Counted from the first letter of the stretch, positions 26,757 to 36,933 are shown. The stretch: DNA of 64,000 nt from Sporosarcina oncorhynchi (GCF_033304615.1 NZ_CP129118.1:368001-432000), one strand, 5' to 3'. Program-made: numbers and translations. Notes: generated from the sequence alone by a model not told the origin.

Positions 26757-28310
26757 ATGAAAAGATCTCATAGCGTAAAAAAACGGTTCTTGTTATTTTT
26801 TTTCGCCATTATCATAATCCCGAATGTGCTAGAAAAAGTCATCACTCGGCTGTTCGGTTTAAAATTTGAGAATGTCTTTTGGTACGACGTGCTTGATACG
26901 ACAATCTTTCTTATCTTCGCCATTCCGGTTTTACTCTATCTGTTACGTCAAATTGACCGTTATGCCAGAGAACTGGAGTATCAGGTAGTAGAAAACAAGA
27001 AAATAGTTCAAGAGATTGAAGTGAGAAACAATGAACTGGCACATACAGATTCTTTGACGCAATTACCGAACCGCCCGAATTTATTTTATACATTAGATCA
27101 TCTTGTTTTGCCAGCCTATCATAATCACGTAGGAATCTTTTTCATCGATCTGGATCGATTCAAGATTATTAACGATACGATGGGCCATTTATATGGTGAT
27201 TTGTTCATAAAAGAAGTCGCCAGCCGGCTACAAAGCTTCCTGCCGGAGGAGTCTTTACTGTTTCGTCATGGGGGAGATGAATTTATCATTGTCACGCCAG
27301 ACAGAGACGAAACTCAATACGAAAAGCTTGCAAAAGAAATCCTGGAACTGTTTGAAAGCCCTTTCACGTTTAAAGGGGACAATCTCTATACGACTGTAAG
27401 TATTGGAATCAGTGTTTTTCCGGAGCATGGTCATAATGCAGAAACGTTACTGAAAAATGCTGACAAAGCGATGTATAGTGCGAAAGAACGTGGAGGAAAT
27501 ACATTCTGTCTATATTCATTGACGGAAGAAGCAGGCGCCGTGCGCTCTATGAAATTGGAAAACGGCCTGCGGACATCAATTGAAAACGAACAGTTGCATC
27601 TAGTCTATCAGCCGATCATTCACTTGCAGACAAAGCGTGTGGTGGGTCTTGAAGCTTTACTGCGCTGGGAACATGCTGAGTTAGGCTCCATATCACCCGC
27701 TGAATTCATCCCGGTTGCTGAAAAGAATGGCATGATCATTCCGATTGGAAAATGGGTACTGGAGACGGCTTGCCGTCAATTGAAAGAGTGGCACTCAGAA
27801 TTGCCTGACCTCTGTATAGCGGTAAATGTCTCGACACGTCAAATTTATGAAGAAAATTTTGCGGATACCGTTAAAAAAACGTTGGATGATTCGGGTGTAG
27901 CTGCATCCAAGTTGACGCTTGAAATCACAGAATCTCTTATGCAGAACCATAACTTTTCAAACCGTATATTTAAAAGGTTCAAGGAAATCGGTGTCAACTT
28001 GTCAATCGATGATTTTGGCACAGGCTATTCATCTCTTAGTGTTCTTAGTTCATTGCAGATTGATCGTTTGAAAATCGATCAGTCGTTCATTCAACAAATG
28101 CTCGAACATGAAAAAACAGGATCTATCGTCAAAACAATTATCGACATGGGGAATAATTTGGATTTGGAACTTATTGCAGAAGGTATAGAAACACAAGAAC
28201 AGGAAGAAGCTCTTAGGGAATGTGGATGCCAGTACGGACAAGGTTATCATATAAGCAAGCCTTTTCCACCTGAAGAAATGTTCCGGTTTTTATCGGTCAG
28301 ATCAAAATGA
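26757..28310 (+). CDS. Membrane GGDEF-EAL protein (cyclic-di-GMP turnover)
   Basis: A 517-residue protein with two N-terminal membrane helices (about 10-30 and 42-65), a short coiled linker, a GGDEF domain (about 90-250) with the intact motif HGGDEF, and an EAL domain (about 265-515) with LEALLRWE, NVS, EITESL, DDFGTGYSSL, KID and AEGIET. The inhibitory RxxD site before GGDEF is absent (EESLLFR). Both domains look catalytically complete, so net activity cannot be predicted. AAAGGAGGCG precedes the ATG. The next gene, another GGDEF protein, starts about 40 bp downstream and probably shares the transcript. Confidence 0.88.
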   Translation: MKRSHSVKKRFLLFFFAIIIIPNVLEKVITRLFGLKFENVFWYDVLDTTIFLIFAIPVLLYLLRQIDRYARELEYQVVENKKIVQEIEVRNNELAHTDSLTQLPNRPNLFYTLDHLVLPAYHNHVGIFFIDLDRFKIINDTMGHLYGDLFIKEVASRLQSFLPEESLLFRHGGDEFIIVTPDRDETQYEKLAKEILELFESPFTFKGDNLYTTVSIGISVFPEHGHNAETLLKNADKAMYSAKERGGNTFCLYSLTEEAGAVRSMKLENGLRTSIENEQLHLVYQPIIHLQTKRVVGLEALLRWEHAELGSISPAEFIPVAEKNGMIIPIGKWVLETACRQLKEWHSELPDLCIAVNVSTRQIYEENFADTVKKTLDDSGVAASKLTLEITESLMQNHNFSNRIFKRFKEIGVNLSIDDFGTGYSSLSVLSSLQIDRLKIDQSFIQQMLEHEKTGSIVKTIIDMGNNLDLELIAEGIETQEQEEALRECGCQYGQGYHISKPFPPEEMFRFLSVRSK

Positions 28311-28352
28311 TGTTGTGCAGTCATGGAAATAGATAGTTTTGGGGGAATCAAA

Positions 28353-29651
28353 GTGGATGATTCAAAAGGATTGTTACTAGATAAAGTATTGATGGAGGGG
28401 ATTAAAGATATATTATTGGTTATTGAAGTGGCAAGCGATGGAGAACTTTATTATGCGTATGTAAACCGCGTAGCGAATGATCGGACAAATCTTTCTAAAG
28501 ATGTGGTCGGAAAAGCATTGAGGGAAGTACATAAGCAAGAGGAATTCGAATTCTTCGAGGCAAACCACTTGAAAGTTATACAGACGCGGCAGGCACTATC
28601 TTATGAAGACAGTTTTCTATCGCCACAAGGCACGCATTTTTATTCACAAAGCTGGTTAACACCACTGTTTGATGAAAATGGGGATGTACAATACATTGTC
28701 GTCCTCGTGCATGATATTACAAGCAAAAAACAGGCCGAACTGGCTTTGAAAAGTTCGAAAGAGAAACTCGTTGAAAGTCAAGACCAATTCAGGATCATAG
28801 CGGAAAATTCACATGATCTTATCGCTTTAATTAGCGATAGAGGCCTAATAAACTACATATCGCCAAGTTGCGAAGAACTGCTCGGGATCGATAGCACCGC
28901 GTTCATCGGCAAGTATTACACAAGCTTTCTCCATCCGGTTGAAAAGCAACAATTGAAAGCGGCATTCGATTTGTCCGTTTCGCTGAAGAAACCGTTGAAA
29001 GAGAAGTATCGCATGCAAAATAGCGACGGAAATTGGCTCTGGTTTGAACTGCATGGCTCACCTGTTTTTAATGAACTTGGTGCTTATAGTCACTTCGTTG
29101 CGGTCTCACGCGACATTACGACGCGATATGAATATGAAAGTAAATTGACCTATTTCGCCTATTATGATGTATTGGCTGATCTGCCCAATCGTCGTCTATT
29201 CTTGAATAATCTCGCTGAAGCATTGGATCACAAACAGGTCCACGGCGGCGAACTGGCACTCATGTTAATGGATATTGATAAATTCAAACAGATTAATGAT
29301 GAATATGGACACGATACAGGTGATCTAGTCATTAAGGGGTTTGCCGATCGCCTCAAAAAGGAAGTGACGTTGGAGGGAAGTACTGTCGCAAGGCTTGGCG
29401 GGGATGAATTTGCTGTCATATTGCCTAAAGTCAAAAACATGGAGGCAGCGGAGTCAATCGCTACAAATATTCTCCGCGTCATGCGGAATGAATGGAAGCT
29501 GCTTGACCATACATTGACCGTGACGGTGAGCATAGGACTTGCGATGGCTTCAGCGGAGGATCTGACAAATGTTACCCTGCTGAAAAAAGCCGATGTGGCA
29601 CTGTATGAAGCGAAAGCGTCTGGCAGAAACCGTATACAGATTAATGGGTGA
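28353..29651 (+). CDS. PAS-PAS-GGDEF diguanylate cyclase
   Basis: About 432 residues: a first PAS domain (about 10-125), a second PAS domain with PAC (about 140-260; LIALISDRGLINYISPSCEE and VAVSRDITTRYEYE) and a GGDEF domain (about 265-430) with DVLADLPNRR and an intact RLGGDEFAV. An RxxD inhibitory site is not seen. It should make c-di-GMP in response to a PAS-sensed signal in the cytosol. I place the start at GTG 28353 because GGGGG lies 7 bases upstream; the upstream ATG at 28323 has no ribosome binding site. Confidence 0.83.
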   Translation: MDDSKGLLLDKVLMEGIKDILLVIEVASDGELYYAYVNRVANDRTNLSKDVVGKALREVHKQEEFEFFEANHLKVIQTRQALSYEDSFLSPQGTHFYSQSWLTPLFDENGDVQYIVVLVHDITSKKQAELALKSSKEKLVESQDQFRIIAENSHDLIALISDRGLINYISPSCEELLGIDSTAFIGKYYTSFLHPVEKQQLKAAFDLSVSLKKPLKEKYRMQNSDGNWLWFELHGSPVFNELGAYSHFVAVSRDITTRYEYESKLTYFAYYDVLADLPNRRLFLNNLAEALDHKQVHGGELALMLMDIDKFKQINDEYGHDTGDLVIKGFADRLKKEVTLEGSTVARLGGDEFAVILPKVKNMEAAESIATNILRVMRNEWKLLDHTLTVTVSIGLAMASAEDLTNVTLLKKADVALYEAKASGRNRIQING

Positions 29652-29658
29652 AAATTGC

Positions 29659-29693
29659 AAGGGCTTTCCAGGCGCAACTGGAAGGCCTTTTCG
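29659..29693 (+). terminator. Terminator after diguanylate cyclase gene
   Basis: AAGGGCTTTCCAG / CTGGAAGGCCTT followed by TTCGC. Confidence 0.7.
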
Positions 29694-29773
29694 CATGTCA
29701 TCATCTAGTCCCAGGGCATGCAACAATTACTGAACTCCCGTATAATCGAAGTATGAGGAAAGGGGATTTTTTA

Positions 29774-31939
29774 ATGTCCAAATCAGTTGTGTTAGCCGAA
29801 AAGCCCTCGGTAGCAAGGGATATTGCCAGAGTGCTAGGCTGTAATAAAAAAGGGAACGGATTTTTAGAAGGCTCAAAATATATTGTGACATGGGCACTTG
29901 GCCATCTTGTCACGCATGCAGATCCTGAAGGGTATGGAAGTGAATATAAAGAATGGAAACTGGAACTGCTCCCAATTATTCCAGATCCATTCAAGCTGAC
30001 GCCGATCCGTCAGACGTCGAAACAGTTCAATGTCGTGAAAGCGCAATTGCGACGTAATGATGTGACGGAAATCATCATTGCAACAGACGCTGGGCGTGAA
30101 GGGGAGCTCGTCGCCCGCTGGATTCTGGAAATGGCCAAAAATCGCAAACCGGTTAAACGGCTATGGATCTCTTCCGTGACGGACAAGGCGATTACGGACG
30201 GCTTTAAAAACTTAAAGGACGGTCGTGCATATGAAAACTTGTTCGAAGCAGCAGTCGCACGAGCCGAAGCGGATTGGGTCGTAGGCATTAACGCGACACG
30301 TGCGCTAACCGTGAAATACAATGCCCAATTGTCGACAGGGCGCGTCCAGACACCGACGCTTAGTATGATTGCAGAACGTGAAAAGCAAATCCGTGAATTT
30401 AAGCCTAAGTCATATTATGGCTTACAAGCAATTACCGAAACGGCAAGATTCACATGGTCTGATAAAACCGGTCAGACGCAGTCATTCAATAAAGAAACGG
30501 TTGAAAACCTGCTTACCAAGCTTGACGGTATCCATTCAGGGAAAGTGACGGACGTGAAAACGGTACCGAAACAGCAGCCAGCACCCTCTCTGTTTGACTT
30601 GACTGAACTGCAAAAAGAAGCACATCGACGCTGGTCTTGGTCTGCGAAAGAGACGCTGTCGACATTACAAAACTTATATGAACGCCATAAAGCGGTAACG
30701 TATCCGCGGACGGACTCCAAGCATTTGACATCGGATATGGAAAGTACATTGAAAGAGCGTATTAAAGCCGTCGATATAAGTGCTTATCGCAAATCGGTCA
30801 ATGTCTTATTGCGAAGCAAGTCGGTGAAGCCTCAAAAAGGTGTAATAGACGACAAACGCGTGTCCGATCACCATGCGATCATTCCAACGGAAGAAACACC
30901 AATCATGCAAAATTTGTCTGACAAGGAACAGCGTCTGTATGACCTGATCGTCAAACGCTTCTTAGCTGTATTTTTCGGTCCGTTCCGTTACGACCAAGTG
31001 ACTGCGGAACTTGAAGTGGGCGGGGAAATGTTCAAGGCGAAGGGCAGAACCGTGACGGATGAAGGGTGGAAAGCGGTTTATTCCACAGATGAAGAGGAAG
31101 AGGATTCCGACCGGTTACCACCGTTCACGAAAGGAGCGGCTGTAGAAGTTCGTGCGGTTATTATGACGGATGGCCAGACGAAGCCGCCTGCTCGTTTCAA
31201 TGAAGGAACGCTACTTGCCGCAATGGAGAACCCATCCCAATTCATGGCGGGTGAATCCAAGGACTTGATTAAGACGCTTGGCGACACGGGTGGGCTTGGA
31301 ACGGTAGCGACACGTGCGGATATAATTGAAAAACTGTTTAGTTCGTTTGTCATCGAGAAAAAAGGGAATGATATTTACACGACTTCTAAAGGCAGACAGT
31401 TACTTGAACTTGTACCTGAAGATCTGAAATCTCCTGCGCTTACAGCAGAGTGGGAACAGAGTTTGACGAAAATTGCTGAAGGTAAGATGAAAAAAGAGGC
31501 GTTCGTCAAGGATATGATTGCCTTTTCGAAGAAGACCGTCCATGAAATTAAAACGGATGACAAAAAATTTAAGCATGACAATGTATCTGGTAAGATGTGC
31601 CCGGACTGCGGCAAGGCTATGCTAGAAGTGAACGGCAAAAGAGGAAAGATGCTTGTTTGTCAGGACCGTGAGTGTGGGCATCGACGTAATGTGTCCCAAT
31701 TGACGAATGCACGTTGCCCGAACTGCAAAAAGAAACTGGAGTTGCGAGGAGAAGGCGACGGCAGGATTTTCGTTTGTAAATGCGGTCACCGCGAGAAGTT
31801 GTCTGCATTTGAAAAACGGAGAGAGCGGTCTGGCGGCAAGAAGGCGGATAAGCGTGATGTGCAGAAGTTCATGAAAAAGCAAGAAGAACCAGAGAATACC
31901 GCAATGGCAGATGCGCTAAAAAAACTATTTGATAAGTAA
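29774..31939 (+). CDS. topB: DNA topoisomerase III
   Basis: A 721-residue type IA topoisomerase, close to the length of B. subtilis TopB. The Toprim start KSVVLAEKPSVARDIA, the acidic TDAGREGELVARWI, and the active-site tyrosine motif VTYPRTDSKHL are all present. The C-terminus carries a zinc-ribbon pair (CPDCGK..CQDRECGH and CPNCKK..CKCGH). It decatenates and relaxes negatively supercoiled DNA through a transient 5'-phosphotyrosine. The start at 29774 follows AGGAAAGGGG; a longer frame from 29648 runs through the previous gene's terminator and is not credible. Confidence 0.95.
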   Translation: MSKSVVLAEKPSVARDIARVLGCNKKGNGFLEGSKYIVTWALGHLVTHADPEGYGSEYKEWKLELLPIIPDPFKLTPIRQTSKQFNVVKAQLRRNDVTEIIIATDAGREGELVARWILEMAKNRKPVKRLWISSVTDKAITDGFKNLKDGRAYENLFEAAVARAEADWVVGINATRALTVKYNAQLSTGRVQTPTLSMIAEREKQIREFKPKSYYGLQAITETARFTWSDKTGQTQSFNKETVENLLTKLDGIHSGKVTDVKTVPKQQPAPSLFDLTELQKEAHRRWSWSAKETLSTLQNLYERHKAVTYPRTDSKHLTSDMESTLKERIKAVDISAYRKSVNVLLRSKSVKPQKGVIDDKRVSDHHAIIPTEETPIMQNLSDKEQRLYDLIVKRFLAVFFGPFRYDQVTAELEVGGEMFKAKGRTVTDEGWKAVYSTDEEEEDSDRLPPFTKGAAVEVRAVIMTDGQTKPPARFNEGTLLAAMENPSQFMAGESKDLIKTLGDTGGLGTVATRADIIEKLFSSFVIEKKGNDIYTTSKGRQLLELVPEDLKSPALTAEWEQSLTKIAEGKMKKEAFVKDMIAFSKKTVHEIKTDDKKFKHDNVSGKMCPDCGKAMLEVNGKRGKMLVCQDRECGHRRNVSQLTNARCPNCKKKLELRGEGDGRIFVCKCGHREKLSAFEKRRERSGGKKADKRDVQKFMKKQEEPENTAMADALKKLFDK

Positions 31940-32075
31940 ATAAGGTGCATAATCGGTTGGTACCAGGCGATAATGCCTTTTAAATAATCAGATTATGGCT
32001 CTTTAGAGGGATTTATTACCGCTTCAAAAATGGATATAATTAGAATAACTACAACTAGCTCAGGAGGTGAGTAAC

Positions 32076-32696
32076 ATGAATGCCATTATGTCCTCAGCAT
32101 TTGCTGGAGATCAATTGCAACGATATGATGCGGTGAGACGCAGAACTGCCGAGCATGCATACGACCGGCAAGCTACTTATAATGGACGCAATCAGAAAAC
32201 ACTCGGTGACTTGGAAGCGTTGTTGACTGGGAAAATAGAACTCGACAGTCCACCGGAAAACCGTGATTTCAAAAAGTTGGACGCGGGGCAAGTGAAGCAG
32301 ATTGCACTTCCGCTAGGCAAAACGTTGGAAGAAACAGTAGATGCATGGCGGGATGTTCGTCGTGACGCGATTTCATCTCCTGAGCAAACGACTGCCGAAC
32401 AACAATTGGCAGCAACAGCATCGGCTAAAATACTGGAGACAGAAGCACGGATCGCACTGCAGGAACGTCAAGAGTCCCAGATGAAGCTGGAAGCGTCCCG
32501 TAATCACGTGGAAACGGTCCGTAATCAAATCGTTTCGTTGCCAGTGGCATCCATGGAACTTCCAACTGAAATGGAACGGGAAGAACTGCTGGAACGGAAG
32601 CGGTTCACGAAGGCGATTTCCGCTTATTCAGTTCAAGTGGACGCGAAGCGAAACGGTTTTAACATGGAAAGGCCAAGTTTTTATAAAACTGCATAA
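32076..32696 (+). CDS. Hypothetical protein
   Basis: A 206-residue hydrophilic protein rich in Glu, Arg, Ala and Gln, with a long helical middle (about 100-165, 'ATASAKILETEARIALQERQ') that could form a coiled coil. It resembles SprA-like or putative-metalloprotease-annotated proteins of similar helical make-up, but there is no HExxH and I do not assign it. ATG at 32076 is used; the GTG at 32067 lies inside the AGGAGGTG ribosome binding site. It sits alone downstream of topB. Confidence 0.6.
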   Translation: MNAIMSSAFAGDQLQRYDAVRRRTAEHAYDRQATYNGRNQKTLGDLEALLTGKIELDSPPENRDFKKLDAGQVKQIALPLGKTLEETVDAWRDVRRDAISSPEQTTAEQQLAATASAKILETEARIALQERQESQMKLEASRNHVETVRNQIVSLPVASMELPTEMEREELLERKRFTKAISAYSVQVDAKRNGFNMERPSFYKTA

Positions 32697-32788
32697 ACAG
32701 AAGTGAAAGTAGGGGTGAATCATCATAAATGATGAGACCTCTGCTTTTTTCTTCTTACTAATTTCGGAAATGCGAAAGGCGTGACGAT

Positions 32789-33280
32789 ATGGGAAAGCAG
32801 AAGAAATCGGTTAAAACGAATGCTGTCCGGATTTTGGAGACGGAAAATGTAGCATATGAACTGTTTGAATACGCAGTCGAAGATGCTCATCTGGATGGTG
32901 TAACGGTCGCTGAAAAGACGGGGCAATCAGAAAAAGTCGTCTATAAGACGCTTGTCACGATTGCTAGTCCACGTGAACTATATGTCTTTATTATTCCTGT
33001 CGCCGAAGAGTTGGATTTGAAGAAAGCAGCAAAAGCAGCCGGTGTAAAGAAACTTGATATGCTTCCGCTCAAGGATCTGACGAAGGAGACGGGATATGTT
33101 CGTGGAGGCTGCTCTGCTGTCGGCATGAAAAAACAATTTCCGACCGTCATTGATAGTTCTGCTGGGAGTCTAAATCAGATGATCGTCAGTGCAGGGAAGC
33201 CTGGTTTGCAAATGCAATTAGCGCCTGCTGACCTTGCAAAAGTAGCCGAAGCCTCTTTCCACGCGGTAGTGAAGGAGTAA
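32789..33280 (+). CDS. YbaK/EbsC-type aminoacyl-tRNA deacylase
   Basis: A 163-residue protein of the YbaK/ProRS-INS family. It has NAVRILETENVAYELFEY at the N-terminus, the conserved VYKTLVT (catalytic Lys about residue 52), KKAAKAAGVKKLDML and the loop GYVRGGCSAVGMKK (about 101-114) followed by VIDSSA. YbaK hydrolyses Cys-tRNA(Pro) formed by misacylating prolyl-tRNA synthetase. The whole length is the editing domain, as expected for a free-standing deacylase. Confidence 0.88.
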   Translation: MGKQKKSVKTNAVRILETENVAYELFEYAVEDAHLDGVTVAEKTGQSEKVVYKTLVTIASPRELYVFIIPVAEELDLKKAAKAAGVKKLDMLPLKDLTKETGYVRGGCSAVGMKKQFPTVIDSSAGSLNQMIVSAGKPGLQMQLAPADLAKVAEASFHAVVKE

Positions 33281-33364
33281 ACACATATATCTTCACTGAA
33301 TGGCTCGTGCTACAATGGGTAGTGAAATCAAGTGATCCTTGTGAAGGATGGCACGGAAAGAAGA

Positions 33365-34006
33365 ATGTATATGAGAAAGACATTTATGTGGAGATGGATA
33401 TTCTTCCTGGTCGGTATGATGATCATGTCGCTCGGTATTTCAATGACAATCAAAGGTCAACGGCTAGGGATTGGACCATGGGATGTGTTGCATGTCGGTC
33501 TGTACCGGAATTTCGGTCTGTCAATCGGCACTTGGGGTATCATTACGGGGTTCATCATCATACTTGTGACAGCAGCCGTACTGAAGCAATGGCCGCAAAT
33601 CGGTACTTGGTTAAATATGGTGTTGATCGGTTTATTTATTGACCTTTTCAATTGGTTATTGCCGGATTTCGGCACGTTACCTGGCCAAGTGATTATATTT
33701 ACGTTCGGAGTGCTCGTCCTTTCGTATGGCATCGGCATTTACGTTGCCCCGAATGTCGGAGCAGGCCCACGTGACAGCCTGATGCTCATCCTTGTCGATA
33801 AACTAGGGATTGGTGTCAAGAAAGTACGGACGATGATTGAAGTCATTGTTGCAATAGCGGGATGGCTACTAGGCGGACCCGTAGGAATCGGTACGGTGAT
33901 TATCGCTTTGCTCATTGGTCAAATTGTTCACTATTCATTGCCGCAGTGCAGAAGATTGCTGTTGAAAATCATTAAAGAGGAAGAGAGCATCCTATTCCAG
34001 AAATAA
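33365..34006 (+). CDS. YczE/YyaS/YitT family membrane protein
   Basis: About 213 residues with five to six hydrophobic segments, the GMMIMSLGISMTIKGQRLGIG motif split across the first helix, GPWDVLHVGL, and later GLFIDLFNW and GIGIYVAPNVGAGPRDSLM, all typical of the family. The function is unknown; B. subtilis YczE affects lipopeptide synthesis. The start is uncertain among ATGs at 33365 and 33371 (GGAAAGAAG precedes both closely); the upstream in-frame start at 33332 adds a poorly conserved segment. Confidence 0.78.
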   Translation: MYMRKTFMWRWIFFLVGMMIMSLGISMTIKGQRLGIGPWDVLHVGLYRNFGLSIGTWGIITGFIIILVTAAVLKQWPQIGTWLNMVLIGLFIDLFNWLLPDFGTLPGQVIIFTFGVLVLSYGIGIYVAPNVGAGPRDSLMLILVDKLGIGVKKVRTMIEVIVAIAGWLLGGPVGIGTVIIALLIGQIVHYSLPQCRRLLLKIIKEEESILFQK

Positions 34007-34014
34007 TTTCCTAG

Positions 34015-34044
34015 AGCACAGGCGAACAAGCCGTGCTTTTTTTT
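34015..34044 (+). terminator. Terminator after YczE-type gene
   Basis: AGCAC-GGC / GCC-GTGCT stem followed by eight Ts. Confidence 0.85.
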
Positions 34045-34077
34045 GTTGGTTGGGCATAAGGTAGTTGTATCAATTGA

Positions 34078-35169
34078 TTGGAAAGGATGGTTATCATCTA
34101 CGGTACAATTACGGAATATATGGGGACAGCCTATACAGGAATTGGGATTGCACATAAATATGACACACTGATTGCCACCTCGGAAAAGACGATTTTTTTG
34201 AAGGCACCGCCAACAAATGCTCTTTCCGCTCTGCTTGATGAAGCCGCTTCGTATTTCATCAAGAGGGGATTTGACGTCGATCGCTTTAACAATCCGGCAG
34301 ATCCGGATCGGACAGATGCTATTTATATTAATGCATTCAACTTGTTCATCATCCAATCATCCCATCCGGTAGCGATTGAGCCTACGGAACTTGGCGGGCG
34401 TCATAGTATCATCAGTTTTTATGATGCCTTCGATGTAGATCAACTACACAGTCGGGCAGTGGAGTTGAAGACGATTGCGGATGAATGTGATAAGACATTA
34501 CTGAAAATGTTGCAATCGATGTCTGAGGCGAAAGCAATCCATGAAGAAAAAGAGCAAGTGAACATGGATAGGATGATGTGGCATGAACATGAACTTCTAA
34601 TTGAATCCTTGAAAAATGACCTGTTCGGCACGATGAAACTTCATAAGAACTCGACGGTGTCCCATCGTATTGCAGGATCTCTTTCCCCGGGTGGTGCGCG
34701 TGATTACTTGCCGTCCATCACGAGCCGCATGAAAAAACGGATGCTCATGAAAGGCTTATCGGGGACAGGTAAATCGACGATGCTGAAAACGCTTGGAAAA
34801 GAGGCAGAATCACGTGGGATTGATGTGTTGTACGGTTGGTGCGGACTTGATCCGACAAGTGTCGACCTCGTACTATTCCCTGAGCTGTCCGTTTGTATTT
34901 TCGATGCAACCTTGCCGCACGCCTATGATCCAGAAGGACCGCGTGATGAAGTGCTTGACCTTATTTCGATGTGTATGACGGATGAGGAAGCAGACAACAA
35001 ACTCGAGCAAATCGACAGCCGCTATAAGGAAAAAATTATGGATGGAACCGGTTATATGCTTGCTTTCGCACAAGCGGAAAACCGTTTGCGCGAAGTGATG
35101 GATAAAGCAATCGTTAGAATAACATTTGACGAAAAAGCAGGAAAACTGATGAAAATGATTGATCGCTGA
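34078..35169 (+). CDS. Tandem P-loop ATPase-like protein, N-terminal domain degenerate
   Basis: About 363 residues made of two homologous halves. The C-terminal half (from about 220) has a clear Walker A, MKGLSGTGKST, followed by CGLDPTSVDLVLFPELSVCI and the ATLPHAYDP segment. The N-terminal half has the matching downstream segments (FDVDRFNNPADPDRTDAI.., SSHPVAIEP) but its Walker A position reads FLKAPPTNALSA, so it cannot bind phosphate in the usual way. It belongs with the PRK06851-type 'ATP-binding' proteins; no function is established to my knowledge. The start is uncertain: TTG 34078, ATG 34087 or ATG 34120, none with ideal spacing. Confidence 0.7.
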   Translation: MERMVIIYGTITEYMGTAYTGIGIAHKYDTLIATSEKTIFLKAPPTNALSALLDEAASYFIKRGFDVDRFNNPADPDRTDAIYINAFNLFIIQSSHPVAIEPTELGGRHSIISFYDAFDVDQLHSRAVELKTIADECDKTLLKMLQSMSEAKAIHEEKEQVNMDRMMWHEHELLIESLKNDLFGTMKLHKNSTVSHRIAGSLSPGGARDYLPSITSRMKKRMLMKGLSGTGKSTMLKTLGKEAESRGIDVLYGWCGLDPTSVDLVLFPELSVCIFDATLPHAYDPEGPRDEVLDLISMCMTDEEADNKLEQIDSRYKEKIMDGTGYMLAFAQAENRLREVMDKAIVRITFDEKAGKLMKMIDR

Positions 35170-35241
35170 AACTGCCCATTCAGCTAGTTTTGCCGCTGTG
35201 TGGTAAAATAGAGGCATCACTTGTTGGAAAGGAAGATCAAT

Positions 35242-36432
35242 TTGTCAAAAGTTCTAGATGCTTATTTACAAGAAAATCTGCAAGAATTACGCGACCAAGG
35301 TCTATACAATGAAATTGACGCAGTAGAAGGCCCGAATGGCCCGATGATTAAAATTAAAGGTAAAGAGCTAATTAACTTATCCTCGAATAACTATTTAGGT
35401 CTAGCAACAGACGAAGATTTGAAAAAGCTTGCGATTGCAGCAACGGAAAAGTACGGCGTAGGAGCGGGTGCGGTCCGTACAATTAACGGAACACTTGATA
35501 TTCACTTGCAGCTTGAACAGAAGCTTGCAGAATTCAAAGGAACGGAAGCTGCGATTTCTTATCAATCAGGATTCAATTGTAATATGGCTGCGATTTCCGC
35601 AGTTATGACGAAGAAGGATGCAATTCTTTCAGATGAGTTAAACCATGCATCCATCATCGACGGCTGCCGTCTTTCGGGTGCAAAAGTTATCCGTGTAAAA
35701 CATCAGGATATGGATGATCTCCGTGCGAAAGCGAAAGAAGCGACAGAATCAGGCCAATACGAAAAAGTGATGTATATAACGGATGGTGTCTTTTCGATGG
35801 ATGGGGACATTGCGAAGTTGCCTGAAATCGTAGAGATTGCAAAAGAATTCGATTTGATTACGTATGTTGACGATGCGCATGGATCGGGTGTAACAGGTAA
35901 AGGAAAAGGAACTGTGAAGCATTTCGGTCTTGAAAAAGAAATTGACATGCAAATGGGGACATTATCAAAAGCAGTCGGTGTTGTCGGTGGATATGTTGCC
36001 GGAACGCAGAACTTAATCGACTGGTTGAAAGTCCGTTCACGTCCGTTCCTATTCTCCACGGCTTTGCCTGCAGGCGACGTCGCAGCAATCATGGGCGCGT
36101 TAGATATGATTACGGACTCGACTGAACTACATGATAAGTTATGGGAGAATGGCAGTTATTTGAAAGAAGGACTGAAAAACTTAGGATTCGATATCGGTGC
36201 CTCCGAAACGCCAATCACGCCATGTATTATCGGCGAAGAGAAGCTGACACAACAGTTTTCAAAACGTCTAATGGAAGAAGGCGTCTATGCAAAATCAATC
36301 GTCTTCCCAACAGTAGCAAAAGGTGTAGGCCGCGTGCGCAATATGCCAACGGCTGCACATACGAAAGAAATGCTTGATAATGCACTTGCGATTTATGAAA
36401 AAGTAGGAAAAGAGCTCGGTGTCATTTCGTAA
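35242..36432 (+). CDS. kbl: Glycine C-acetyltransferase (2-amino-3-ketobutyrate CoA ligase)
   Basis: A 396-residue PLP enzyme of the alpha-oxoamine synthase family. It has [10 protein letters not shown], the YQSGFNCN segment, [21 protein letters not shown] and the PLP lysine in [17 protein letters not shown] (about residue 240). It cleaves 2-amino-3-oxobutanoate with CoA to glycine and acetyl-CoA. I place the start at TTG 35242, which has GGAAAGGA 9 bases before it and gives the usual family length; TTG at 35221 has no ribosome binding site. The partner threonine dehydrogenase is 1.4 kb downstream at 37838, separated by two unrelated genes. Confidence 0.93.
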   Translation: MSKVLDAYLQENLQELRDQGLYNEIDAVEGPNGPMIKIKGKELINLSSNNYLGLATDEDLKKLAIAATEKYGVGAGAVRTINGTLDIHLQLEQKLAEFKGTEAAISYQSGFNCNMAAISAVMTKKDAILSDELNHASIIDGCRLSGAKVIRVKHQDMDDLRAKAKEATESGQYEKVMYITDGVFSMDGDIAKLPEIVEIAKEFDLITYVDDAHGSGVTGKGKGTVKHFGLEKEIDMQMGTLSKAVGVVGGYVAGTQNLIDWLKVRSRPFLFSTALPAGDVAAIMGALDMITDSTELHDKLWENGSYLKEGLKNLGFDIGASETPITPCIIGEEKLTQQFSKRLMEEGVYAKSIVFPTVAKGVGRVRNMPTAAHTKEMLDNALAIYEKVGKELGVIS

Positions 36433-36446
36433 TCGCTAGTTAATCA

Positions 36447-36489
36447 ATCCCCGTATCAGCTGAAAATTTTGCTGATACGGGGATTTTCT
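36447..36489 (+). terminator. Terminator after kbl
   Basis: A 14-bp perfect stem ATCCCCGTATCAGC / GCTGATACGGGGAT, then TTTTCTTT. Confidence 0.93.
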
Positions 36490-36610
36490 TTATTTCGCCA
36501 GTTAAAATTACAAAAGTAGTGATCTTGAACTATTTTACATTACAGTATGATTATTTTATAGGGAAAAGGGTAATGATGAGTAGAAATAATGAAATGAAAA
36601 GGGTGACAAT

Positions 36611-36895
36611 ATGCGCTATAACGAGAGCATTCATTTATTCCAATCGAACGGGAAGGTTGGCGCTTCGATTGTGAAATTCAGATATGAGAAAATCAAGAAG
36701 ACGATGCTACTGATTATTCGAGAGGCGGGTGTCATTTCATTCGAAGAATTAGCCGCTCGAACTTTGAAAAGGTTGACGCCTTTTGACGGTAACAATATGT
36801 GGTATATGGAAGCAATTGTCACAGACCTTGAAGTAAGAGGTCAATTGGAATGCCCAATGCTAAATGGACAATTATTCGTCAAAACGGCCAGTTGA
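36611..36895 (+). CDS. Small hypothetical protein (winged-helix-like, DUF6958-like)
   Basis: A 94-residue protein. The pattern of three helices and a basic end (YEKIKKTMLLIIREAGVI, SFEELAARTLKRL, NMWYMEAIVTDLEVRGQLE) looks like a small winged-helix and resembles DUF6958. There is no metal motif or membrane segment. AAAAGGGTG precedes the ATG. It is a single gene between two terminators. DNA binding is only a guess from the fold-like pattern. Confidence 0.6.
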   Translation: MRYNESIHLFQSNGKVGASIVKFRYEKIKKTMLLIIREAGVISFEELAARTLKRLTPFDGNNMWYMEAIVTDLEVRGQLECPMLNGQLFVKTAS

Positions 36896-36933
36896 ATAAG
36901 ACGCACGTGACAGTAAATAGAAGGTGCCAGTAG

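Noticed and set aside
29648..29773. N-terminal extension of topB
   Set aside because: It would run through the terminator of the previous gene; the ATG at 29774 has the ribosome binding site and matches TopB homologues.
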